Source: Bacteroidales bacterium UBA2716
Lineage (GTDB): Bacteria > Bacteroidota > Bacteroidia > Bacteroidales > UBA932
Length of the DNA: 9,737 bases
Direction: 5' to 3'
Assembly (NCBI GenBank): GCA_002354005.1
Contig: DEKS01000022.1
Coordinates: forward strand, 1-9,737
In this document: positions 1 through 6,166 of the stretch, piece by piece
How positions within the stretch are numbered: the stretch's first letter is position 1
Layout: the number at the start of each line of letters is the position of its first letter
Program-made: the position numbers and the translations under genes
Notes under the pieces: model-generated
What the model saw: the letters and a program-made list of their open reading frames with translations, nothing else
Told to the model about the DNA's origin: nothing
Databases searched by the model: none

Positions 1-1160
1 TCTATCCTTACAATGAAATTATCCGGAAATTTTTGCTGATATTTGGGATAATTCTTTTTCACTTCTTTGAGCGAATGTGAAGTACCTATAATATACTTGT
101 ACATTCTTCCGGCCCTTACCATGACGGGCGTGTATCCCGAGAAGAACGGATCCTTGGGATCCATCTCTTTGGATGTGACCAGCACCTGGACACCGTACAG
201 AGGCCCCTCCTGCTGCGCTTTTTGTTCCGGAGCGGGCTGCTGGGGCTGTTCGGGCTCCGCCTTGGGCGCCGGTTCTGCGGGCTTTGCTTGTTCCTCGGGT
301 TGGGCCGGGGCCGGCATCAAGGTGGGCTGGCTGTCCTCCTGGGAGGAACCATCGTACCGTACCTTAAATACACTGAAAGCCTTCAGGAGATTGGCGGCAA
401 TGGCGTCGCGGCCTTCCGGGCTGCGCATGGTGGCCAGGTCTTCCGGGTTGGTGATGAAGCCTACTTCTACCAGCACAGAAGGCATGGCGGTGCGCCAGAG
501 CACCCAGAAAGGGTCTTGCGAGACCCCGCGGCTATGGCGGATGGGCTTGCTGCCCATGGCGTTGGCAACGTCTTCCGCAAACGTGAGACTGTTACCCAGG
601 TGGGCGTTTTGCATGAGGCTGAAGATGATGGACGACTGCGGGTCGTTGGGATCGAAGCCCTGGTATTTGGCCTCGTAATTGTCTTCCAGCATGATAACGG
701 CATTCTCTCGTTTGACCAGGTCCAGGTTCTTGGAATAAAGGTCATTCCCCTTGCGCTGGGACTGCCCCAGGCAGTGGATGGAATAGCCGTTGGCGGTGGT
801 CCCCTTTTCTACGGAATTTACATGGATGGAAATGAACAGGTTGGCGTCCGCCTTATTGGCAAATACCGCCCGGTTTTCCAATTCTACAAAGACATCTTCC
901 GTACGGGTCATGCGTACTTCTACGTCCGGATAGGCGACCGAAATTTTCTGGGCCAGGCGCTTGCCGATGTCCAGCGTGATGTTTTTCTCGTAGGTTTTGC
1001 CGTCCCGGCTTATGCAACCGGAGTCCTTGCCGCCGTGTCCCGGGTCTATCACAACGGTTTTCAGGCGAATATCGGCTCCTTTCTTTTGGGCAGGCACGGG
1101 GATTGCAAGCACAAGTGCGGCCAAAAAAGCGGTTATATAGCGACGTATGAACGGCATCAT
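1..1160 (-). CDS. N-acetylmuramoyl-L-alanine amidase (Amidase_3) with C-terminal SPOR-like region; 3' end cut by window edge
   Basis: Secreted zinc amidase that cleaves the amide bond between N-acetylmuramic acid and the stem peptide of peptidoglycan, acting in the periplasm, typically in daughter-cell separation. Translating the minus strand from the ATG at 1160 gives 386 open codons to the edge. Residues 1-24 are a signal peptide (basic RR, hydrophobic core, V-P-A cleavage site). The catalytic domain shows VVIDPGHGGKD with zinc ligand H42, E58 in TYEKN, H113 in FISIHVNS and catalytic E232 in VLVEVGF, so all expected active-site residues are present. A Pro/Gln/Glu/Ala-rich linker (about 270-318) leads to a SPOR-like segment (about 321 onward, YGVQVLV...KYIIG...KFPDNFIVRI) that would bind denuded septal glycan. 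A second ATG follows directly at 1157; either could be used. Only a few C-terminal codons seem to be missing. Divergent from lptD. Family call is firm; the exact paralogue is not assigned. Confidence 0.93.
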   Translation of the reverse strand, partial: MMPFIRRYITAFLAALVLAIPVPAQKKGADIRLKTVVIDPGHGGKDSGCISRDGKTYEKNITLDIGKRLAQKISVAYPDVEVRMTRTEDVFVELENRAVFANKADANLFISIHVNSVEKGTTANGYSIHCLGQSQRKGNDLYSKNLDLVKRENAVIMLEDNYEAKYQGFDPNDPQSSIIFSLMQNAHLGNSLTFAEDVANAMGSKPIRHSRGVSQDPFWVLWRTAMPSVLVEVGFITNPEDLATMRSPEGRDAIAANLLKAFSVFKVRYDGSSQEDSQPTLMPAPAQPEEQAKPAEPAPKAEPEQPQQPAPEQKAQQEGPLYGVQVLVTSKEMDPKDPFFSGYTPVMVRAGRMYKYIIGTSHSLKEVKKNYPKYQQKFPDNFIVRI

Positions 1161-1172
1161 GCGATCTGGGTT

Positions 1173-1202
1173 TTGAAAATTGTGGAATAAGTCGTACTTT
1201 TG
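1173..1202 (+). promoter_or_regulatory. Predicted Bacteroidota-type promoter of lptD
   Basis: TTG at 1173-1175 (within TTTTG), a 19-base spacer, then TACTTTTG at 1195-1202, matching the TAnnTTTG -7 box of the Bacteroidota primary sigma factor. The start site would be near 1208, giving a leader of about 37 bases before the ATG at 1245. It lies directly opposite the amidase promoter. Confidence 0.65.
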
Positions 1203-1220
1203 TACCTTATATTTATTGCA

Positions 1221-1251
1221 CAAATATAGTAAATAATTGGTTAAATGACAA
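1221..1251 (-). promoter_or_regulatory. Predicted Bacteroidota-type promoter of the amidase gene
   Basis: Read on the minus strand: TTG at 1251-1249, a 20-base spacer, then TATATTTG at 1228-1221, a match to TAnnTTTG. The start site would be near 1214, giving a leader of about 54 bases before the ATG at 1160. The -33 element overlaps the first codons of lptD (1245-1251), so the two genes share promoter DNA. Confidence 0.65.
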
Positions 1252-4217
1252 GGAAGTTCCTGCAATATCTTGTTCTGGCGGTGCTTATTTTCACCGTCGG
1301 TACGCCGGATTTGCAGGCACGCCGTTTCCGGCAACTGCCGGATTCCAGTTTAACCGCTTTGCGGGCTGCGGGCCGCACTCCCCTGCGTGACACCTCGCTT
1401 CGTTCCACGGGCGATTCTTCACTCCGTTCCATGGCCGATTCCTCCTTCGCCGCGGTGCTGGACTCAAGTCTTATCGCCTCCCGGGATTCCCTGCACAGGG
1501 CCGATTCCATCAAAGCCGCCCGGGCAGACTCAGTGGACCTGCTTCGCAAGAGTTCGCTGGAGCGTCCGGCCTTCTCTACCGCCAAGGACTCCATCATCAC
1601 GGATTTCAGCGACGGCAAACGCATGATCTATTATTACGGCGGCGCCACGGTCACTTATCAGAACATGAAACTGACGGCGGATTACCTGGAATACAACATG
1701 AAAACCAATACGGTATACGCCAGAGGCCGGAAAAACCTTACCACCGGAGAAATGGAAGGCCTTCCGGAAATGACCGAGAACGGGCAAAGCTACAAGATGG
1801 ACGAGTTGTATTACAACTTCAACTCCCAGAAAGCCCGTATCACCAATATGGTCACCAAGGAGGCGGACGGTTTGTTGCAGGGTAAGAAAATCAAGATGGA
1901 ACCGGACAAGTCTATCAACATGCGCGACGGCGTGTACACCGTTTGTGACCTGGAGGAGCCCCATTATTACCTGAAACTCAGTCTTGCCAAGGTCATTACC
2001 AAGCCTTCGCAGAAGACGGTGTTCGGTCCGGCCTGGCCGGTGGTGGCCGGCGTCCCCATCCCTATCGGCCTTCCTTTTGGTTTTGTGCCCAAAAAGCCGC
2101 AGCGCGCCACCGGTCTCCTGATGCCCACCTTTGGTGAAGAGCAAGCCCGCGGATTCTTTGCCAGGGACATGGGTATTTACTTCGTCATCGGCGACTATTT
2201 TGACATTTCCCTCACGGGCAGCTACTATACGCTGGGCTCCTGGTCGGTGGAGTTAAACTCCAGGTACAAAGTGAACTACAAGTTTAACGGTACGTTGGCC
2301 TTCAACTTCTCCAACGACCAAACCGGCGAGCGGGGCAGCACGGACTTCGTCCAGTCGCAGAACTTCGGTTTCCGCTGGTCGCATTCGCAGGACTCCAAGG
2401 CCCATCCGGGTTCCACGTTCAGCGCATCCGTGAACTTTACATCGCCCTCCAACAACCGCTACAATGCCCGTTCGGTAACGGACGCCCAGCAAAACCAGGT
2501 GGGTTCCTCCATCTCCTATTCACATAACTGGAATGGCAAGTTCAGCCTGAGCGTAAACGCCATGCACAACCAGAACTCGCGTGACTCCAGCTATTCGTTC
2601 ACCCTCCCAAATGTTACGTTCAACGTTACGCGTTTCTATCCGTTTAAGCGGAAGAACCGTGTTGGCAAGGAACGTATTTATGAAAAAATTTCCTTCGGCT
2701 ATTCCACCTCCCTGCAAAACCGTATCAGCTTTAAAATGCGTGATTTACAGGACTATAAGATGGTGGACGGCGACTTTGTCTACAAGACCAACAAGGCCGG
2801 TGTCCAGTATCGGGAAAAGGAGTTTGGAGATTCTTTGGGCGTGAAGGCGCTCCAGAGGCTGAACAACGGCATGTCGCACAATTTCCAAATCGGCCTGCCC
2901 AACTTTACGCTCTTCAAGTACATCAATGTTACGCCCAGCATCAGCTATGGTATGAACTGGATGTTCAATAAAGGCCGGCAATACCTGGAGACAGAACTGG
3001 ACGAGAAAGGAAATCCTATCCTGGTCACGGACAAGCAGGGCAACCAGGTGATGGCCCAGAAGATGGTTTCGGATCCGGGGACGGCATTCAACGGCTTCGG
3101 TGCCACGCATACGTATTCCGGGAGCGTATCGGCCAGTACCCGTATCTATGGCATGTTCAATTTTGGCAAGCACCGGAAAATCCAGGCCATCCGCCATGTG
3201 ATTACCCCGTCCATGTCGCTGAGTTTCAGTCCGGAAAAGGGTACGTCCTTCAATGGCTGGCGCACGCTGGAGGCCTATTATGACAAGCGGGGCACCTACC
3301 ACGCAGAAAGCCAGTACAACATTTACAGCGTCACCGGACATCACAACTCGGTGTCCCCGCCCGGACGCGGGAAAAGCGCCACCATGTCCCTGAGCTTCGG
3401 CAATAACCTGGAAGCCAAGGTGCGCGACTTGAGGGATACTACCGGTACGGGGTCCAAGAAGGTGAAGCTGCTGGATCAGCTCAACATCAATACCAGCTAC
3501 AACTTCCTGGCAGACTCCCTGCGCATGCAGAACGTGGGTATTTCGGCATCGACCAACCTCTTTAACAAGGTGAATATCAGCGGCAACCTGAATTTCGACC
3601 CCTATGCCATCGACGAGAAAGGTAAAAAAATCAACAAGCTCAATGTGGTGGCAACCGGCGTGCCGCTGCGCCTGACCAACGCTTCCCTGTCGGCCTCTTT
3701 CTCCCTCAACGGAAAGGGGGCCATCAACGGCAACGACGGCTCCAAGAACAATGGCGCGGAGACAGACGCCAATTCGTATCAGCGCATTTATTATCACCCT
3801 ATTACCGGCGAATACATCCCGGGCGGTTACGTGTACTACATGAACCCCAACTCGCCCTGGTCGGTGAACGTGAGCTACTCGTTCAATTATTCCAAGAGTT
3901 ATACTTACCAGAGCACGACCAAACAGCTGGTAGTGAACAACAAATTCACCCAGACGCTGAACCTTAGCGGTAATGTCAAACTTACCCCGCGCCTGAGCAT
4001 CCAGGCCACCACGGGCTTTGATATCATGGCCATGAAGTTCACCACAACGCAAATCAGCGCCTCCTATGACCTTCACTGCTTCAATATCGCCGTTTCCTGG
4101 GTGCCGATGGGAACGTATAAATCGTACAGTTTCCGTATAGCCGCCAATGCCGCAGCGCTGGCCGATTTACTACGCTTCAAGAAGAGCGACAGTTACATGG
4201 ACAACCTGCTTCGCTAA
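1245..4217 (+). CDS. lptD: LPS-assembly outer-membrane protein LptD (OstA/Imp family, Bacteroidota type)
   Basis: Outer-membrane beta-barrel that receives lipopolysaccharide from the periplasmic Lpt bridge and inserts it into the outer leaflet. Residues 1-25 form a signal peptide (basic TRK, hydrophobic core, cleavage after D-L-Q-A). Residues 32 to about 115 are low-complexity with about nine D-S/D-T-S motifs, likely a flexible segment. From about 125, GGATVTYQNMKLTADYLEYN begins the OstA-type jelly-roll; the middle has the conserved DGVYTVCD...PHYYLKL and PIPIGLPFGFVPK stretches. The rest alternates aromatic and polar residues with N/S/G-rich turns, as in a large barrel. At 990 residues it exceeds E. 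coli LptD (about 784), in line with long Bacteroidota versions. Only two cysteines are seen, C234 and C945 (DLHCFN), one before and one late in the barrel. The ATG at 1245 is chosen for its signal peptide. Long antisense reading frames across it are shadows. Confidence 0.93.
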   Translation: MTRKFLQYLVLAVLIFTVGTPDLQARRFRQLPDSSLTALRAAGRTPLRDTSLRSTGDSSLRSMADSSFAAVLDSSLIASRDSLHRADSIKAARADSVDLLRKSSLERPAFSTAKDSIITDFSDGKRMIYYYGGATVTYQNMKLTADYLEYNMKTNTVYARGRKNLTTGEMEGLPEMTENGQSYKMDELYYNFNSQKARITNMVTKEADGLLQGKKIKMEPDKSINMRDGVYTVCDLEEPHYYLKLSLAKVITKPSQKTVFGPAWPVVAGVPIPIGLPFGFVPKKPQRATGLLMPTFGEEQARGFFARDMGIYFVIGDYFDISLTGSYYTLGSWSVELNSRYKVNYKFNGTLAFNFSNDQTGERGSTDFVQSQNFGFRWSHSQDSKAHPGSTFSASVNFTSPSNNRYNARSVTDAQQNQVGSSISYSHNWNGKFSLSVNAMHNQNSRDSSYSFTLPNVTFNVTRFYPFKRKNRVGKERIYEKISFGYSTSLQNRISFKMRDLQDYKMVDGDFVYKTNKAGVQYREKEFGDSLGVKALQRLNNGMSHNFQIGLPNFTLFKYINVTPSISYGMNWMFNKGRQYLETELDEKGNPILVTDKQGNQVMAQKMVSDPGTAFNGFGATHTYSGSVSASTRIYGMFNFGKHRKIQAIRHVITPSMSLSFSPEKGTSFNGWRTLEAYYDKRGTYHAESQYNIYSVTGHHNSVSPPGRGKSATMSLSFGNNLEAKVRDLRDTTGTGSKKVKLLDQLNINTSYNFLADSLRMQNVGISASTNLFNKVNISGNLNFDPYAIDEKGKKINKLNVVATGVPLRLTNASLSASFSLNGKGAINGNDGSKNNGAETDANSYQRIYYHPITGEYIPGGYVYYMNPNSPWSVNVSYSFNYSKSYTYQSTTKQLVVNNKFTQTLNLSGNVKLTPRLSIQATTGFDIMAMKFTTTQISASYDLHCFNIAVSWVPMGTYKSYSFRIAANAAALADLLRFKKSDSYMDNLLR

Positions 4218-4231
4218 TTGCGCTCTTTTTA

Positions 4232-4262
4232 TTTGCAATCTGGATTTATTTGCCTATCTTTG
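4232..4262 (+). promoter_or_regulatory. Predicted Bacteroidota-type promoter of rho
   Basis: TTTG at 4232-4235, a 19-base spacer, then TATCTTTG at 4255-4262 (TAnnTTTG). The start site would be near 4268 with a leader of about 48 bases. The leader begins with a small dyad: GGCAA (4267-4271) can pair with TTGCC (4282-4286), and the same stretch holds CAATC-G-GATTG (4274-4284). No Shine-Dalgarno sequence is visible; the bases before the ATG are AT-rich, as usual in this phylum. Confidence 0.68.
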
Positions 4263-4316
4263 TAGCGGCAAACCAATCGGATTGCCTTCTTTTACAGAAA
4301 ACATATTCTTATTTTT

Positions 4317-6119
4317 ATGCCCTATAAATTGCAAGAGCTCAATGAGATGAGCGAGGAGCAGCTCAGAGCCCTCGGTGAATCTCTAAACATCAAAGGATTC
4401 AAGAAAATGGACCAGCATACGCTGGGATTTGCCATTTTGGATGCGCAGGCCACGCTTGCTTCTCAGAATCCCATAGAAGAACCCAAACAGAAAAAACGCG
4501 GCCGTCCGCGCAAAGCGGATAAACCCGCTGCAGATAACCCCGCTGCAGATAAACCCGCAGAAGAAAAGCCCGCAGAAGAGAAACCGGCAGCGACAAAGCC
4601 TGCCCAAAAGGCTGCAGCCGCCAAAGAGGAAGCCAAATCCGCAGAAGCCAAACCGGCTTCCAAACGGGGCCGCAAAGCCAAGCCTGCCGCTGAGAAGGTA
4701 GAGGTGGAAGCAGCCGCTGCAGAGGGGAAAAAGCCGGAAGAGGCACAAGAGCAGCCCGTCGTAGATGGCAAGCAGTTCATGCACACGCTCTTTGATGACC
4801 TTAAGGAAGACGACGCCCAGAAAGAAGAGGCCGAAGAAACCGCCAAAGTGGAAGAAAAACGCCCGAGGGACAAAAAACTGCGCAATAAAGGGCAGCAGCA
4901 ACAGCAGGCGCAGGCACAGCCTCAGCCACAGGCGCAAGCGCAACAACAGCAGCAGCAAAACCAGCGCCCGCAGCGTATAGAGTTCGAAGGCTCCGTAGAG
5001 GCCACCGGCGTACTGGAGATTATGCCGGACGGATACGGTTTCCTGCGCAGCTCAGACTACAATTACCTCAATTCCCCGGACGACATTTACGTTTCCCAGC
5101 AGCAAATCAAGCAGAACGCCCTCAAGAACGGAGACACCGTCACCGGTGAAATCCGTCCGCCCAGAGAGGGAGACAAATATTTCCCGCTGGTAAAAATCAA
5201 ATTCATCAACGGCCGCACGCCGGAGTTTGTCCGGGACCGCGTCCCGTTCGACTTCCTCACTCCCCTGTTCCCCACAGAAAAATTCAACCTGCTGGGCCAC
5301 GGGCACGAGAAAGACCAGAGCATCCGCATTGTGGATATGTTCACCCCCATCGGCAAGGGACAGCGCGGCCTCATTGTGGCGCAGCCTAAAACGGGTAAAA
5401 CCATGCTCCTGAAGGCCATCGCCAATGCCATTGCAGACAACCATCCGGAGGTATACGAGATTGTTCTCTTGATTGACGAACGTCCGGAAGAAGTGACGGA
5501 TATGCAGCGTTCCGTAAAGGCAGAGGTGGTTGCATCCACCTTCGACGAACCTGCAGAGCGCCACGTCAAAGTGGCCAACATGATTCTGGACAAGGCCCGT
5601 CGCCTGGTGGAATGCGGCCACGACGTCGTCATCCTGCTGGACTCCATCACCCGCCTGGCCCGCGCCTACAATACCGTTCAGCCGGCTTCCGGCAAGGTGC
5701 TCACCGGCGGTGTAGACGCCAATGCCCTGCAAAAGCCCAAGCGCTTCTTTGGCGCTGCCCGTAACATCGAGAACGGCGGTTCGCTCACCATCCTGGCCAC
5801 GGCCCTTACGGAAACCGGTTCCAAGATGGACGACGTTATCTTCGAGGAATTCAAGGGTACCGGCAACATGGAACTCCAGCTGGACCGCAACCTGGCCAAC
5901 AAGCGCATCTTCCCTGCTGTGAACCTGGTGCTCTCCTCTACCCGTAGGGACGACCTCCTGTACGACCCTTACACCAACAACCGTATCTGGATTCTGCGTA
6001 AGCTTTTGGCCGATATGAACCCTGTAGAGGCCATGACCTGGATGCAGCAGCACATGGACGAATTCAAGACCAACAAGGACCTCATAGACAATATGTCCAA
6101 GTTCGGCAGATACGATTAA
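4317..6119 (+). CDS. rho: Transcription termination factor Rho with long intrinsically disordered insert
   Basis: Hexameric RNA helicase/ATPase that loads on untranslated RNA and releases RNA polymerase. Residues 1-50 are the N-terminal helical bundle (MPYKLQELNE...). Residues about 52-220 are low-complexity: an AT-hook-like RGRPRK (61-66), six PA(A/E)(D/E)K-like units (68-97), a second basic patch KRGRK (116-120), acidic runs and a Q/A/P tract (193-214). The cold-shock RNA-binding domain starts near 231 (GVLEIMPDGYGFLR). The ATPase core has Walker A P357-K-T-G-K-T362, the catalytic-glutamate motif LLIDERPEEVTD, Walker B DVVILLD ending in D442, the Q-loop LTGGVDANAL and R-loop KRFFGAARN. At 600 residues it is far longer than E. 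coli Rho (419), all of it from the insert. Bacteroides thetaiotaomicron Rho is known to have an IDR that drives condensate formation; the same role here is inference. It has its own promoter and precedes mnmE. Confidence 0.97.
   Translation: MPYKLQELNEMSEEQLRALGESLNIKGFKKMDQHTLGFAILDAQATLASQNPIEEPKQKKRGRPRKADKPAADNPAADKPAEEKPAEEKPAATKPAQKAAAAKEEAKSAEAKPASKRGRKAKPAAEKVEVEAAAAEGKKPEEAQEQPVVDGKQFMHTLFDDLKEDDAQKEEAEETAKVEEKRPRDKKLRNKGQQQQQAQAQPQPQAQAQQQQQQNQRPQRIEFEGSVEATGVLEIMPDGYGFLRSSDYNYLNSPDDIYVSQQQIKQNALKNGDTVTGEIRPPREGDKYFPLVKIKFINGRTPEFVRDRVPFDFLTPLFPTEKFNLLGHGHEKDQSIRIVDMFTPIGKGQRGLIVAQPKTGKTMLLKAIANAIADNHPEVYEIVLLIDERPEEVTDMQRSVKAEVVASTFDEPAERHVKVANMILDKARRLVECGHDVVILLDSITRLARAYNTVQPASGKVLTGGVDANALQKPKRFFGAARNIENGGSLTILATALTETGSKMDDVIFEEFKGTGNMELQLDRNLANKRIFPAVNLVLSSTRRDDLLYDPYTNNRIWILRKLLADMNPVEAMTWMQQHMDEFKTNKDLIDNMSKFGRYD
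4518..4607 (+). repeat. Six 15-base in-frame tandem repeats in the rho insert
   Basis: Six consecutive 15-base units encode residues 68-97 as variants of D-K-P-A-A / E-K-P-A-E (units begin at 4518, 4533, 4548, 4563, 4578, 4593). The first three units are nearly identical in DNA (gataaacccgctgca type), the later ones diverge. This suggests recent unit duplication by slippage or unequal exchange, keeping the frame. Confidence 0.8.
4893..4958 (+). repeat. Q/A/P low-complexity tract in rho (CAG/CAA-rich)
   Basis: Twenty-two codons for residues 193-214 made only of Gln, Ala and Pro: five Q, then alternating AQ/PQ, then six Q. CAG and CAA are mixed, with GCG/GCA/CCT/CCA interspersed, so it is an imperfect trinucleotide tract. 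It directly precedes the RNA-binding domain. Confidence 0.8.
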
Positions 6120-6138
6120 TGTCATTCTGAACAACCTC
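6120..6138. repeat. Truncated copy of the short interspersed repeat
   Basis: Starts at the last base of the rho stop-codon region with TGTCATTCTGAAC (6120-6132), identical to 6139-6151 in the adjacent full copy, then ends in AACCTC. It appears to be a half-copy placed head-to-tail with the full copy. Confidence 0.6.
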
Positions 6139-6166
6139 TGTCATTCTGAACGAAGTGAAGAATCTC
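6139..6166. repeat. Short interspersed repeat (GTCATTCTGA...AGAATCTC type), full copy overlapping the mnmE start
   Basis: A 28-base element with outer inverted arms ATTCT (6143-6147) and AGAAT (6159-6163) around an 11-base centre. Its general form (GTCAT-arm...arm-CTC) resembles short repeats scattered between genes in many Bacteroidales genomes; that resemblance is from memory, not a search. The GTG at 6155-6157 inside it is the only credible start for mnmE. Confidence 0.65.

Noticed and set aside
222..1190. 322-codon plus-strand reading frame across the amidase
   Set aside because: It is the antisense shadow of a minus-strand gene with a signal peptide and all zinc-amidase catalytic residues; its own translation has no recognisable domain.
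2745..4076. 443-codon minus-strand reading frame inside lptD
   Set aside because: Antisense to a clear beta-barrel coding sequence; rich in V/G/H/R as expected of GC-driven shadows, with no domain or promoter.
4217..4239. ATTGC...GCAAT dyad with a T-run in its loop just after lptD
   Set aside because: Only five base pairs with a 13-base loop, and the T-run lies in the loop instead of after the stem, so it is not a convincing terminator; it also overlaps the rho -33 element.
5052..6134. 360-codon minus-strand reading frame inside rho
   Set aside because: Antisense to the most conserved part of Rho; no independent support.
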